Positions 5,964 to 6,018 of a stretch of 6,018 nucleotides of DNA are shown here, one piece after another. A program made the position numbers and the translations under genes. This DNA is from Methylothermaceae bacterium. Lineage in GTDB: Bacteria > Pseudomonadota > Gammaproteobacteria > Methylococcales > Methylothermaceae. The notes below the pieces were generated by a model, which saw nothing but the letters and a program-made list of their open reading frames with translations, made no database searches and had not been told where the DNA came from. The stretch covers positions 19,146 to 25,163 of the forward strand of contig JALVSV010000457.1 in the NCBI GenBank assembly GCA_027024125.1. Direction: 5' to 3'. The first letter of the stretch is position 1. Each line of letters starts with the position of its first letter.

Positions 5964-6018
5964 AGTTTTGGGACACAAAAGGTTAAGGAAAGGGATGGTT
6001 CCCGCTTGCATAGCAGGA

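Noticed and set aside
5964..6011. N-terminal extension of the DUF1244 protein from the ATG at 6011.
   Set aside because: The 16 added residues have no family resemblance and the upstream ATG has no ribosome site; the shorter start fits the family length better, although it also lacks a clear site.

Overview
The window looks like an ordinary chromosomal segment of a gammaproteobacterium. The organism call rests on a glmU-glmS pair with E. coli-like lengths and catalytic residues, two lipoproteins with good bacterial lipoboxes, and DUF805, DUF1244 and FliL-like proteins typical of free-living Proteobacteria. Base composition is close to balanced, and no base or codon shift suggests a recent island. 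The species cannot be named from this sequence.

Layout, left to right: (1) 1-2433, plus strand: the 3' part of glmU followed after 12 nt by complete glmS, the two enzymes that make and then acetylate and activate glucosamine phosphate for peptidoglycan and LPS. (2) 2457-3605, minus strand, convergent with glmS: a predicted lipoprotein with an alpha/beta-hydrolase fold and a GYSKG nucleophile elbow. (3) 3606-3748: a divergent intergenic region. (4) 3749-4132, plus: a small DUF805 inner-membrane protein. (5) 4133-4237: a spacer with a tandem 10-bp repeat, a possible -10 box, a small hairpin and a strong ribosome binding site. (6) 4238-5038, plus: a secreted FliL-domain protein and a MIF-family tautomerase, probably one transcript. 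(7) 5041-5095: a palindromic element built from four copies of one heptamer, between convergent genes. (8) 5137-5963, minus: a DUF1244 protein followed by a small lipoprotein with a possible transthyretin-like beta domain, probably an operon read right to left.

Only glmU and glmS belong to a clear shared pathway. The other genes are mostly envelope-associated (two lipoproteins, one inner-membrane protein, one exported protein) plus two small proteins with no export signal. I see no RNA genes, CRISPR array, phage genes, transposase or obvious new multi-gene system. The points most worth a second look are the palindromic repeat, the FliL-domain protein encoded away from flagellar genes and paired with a tautomerase, and the hydrolase lipoprotein.
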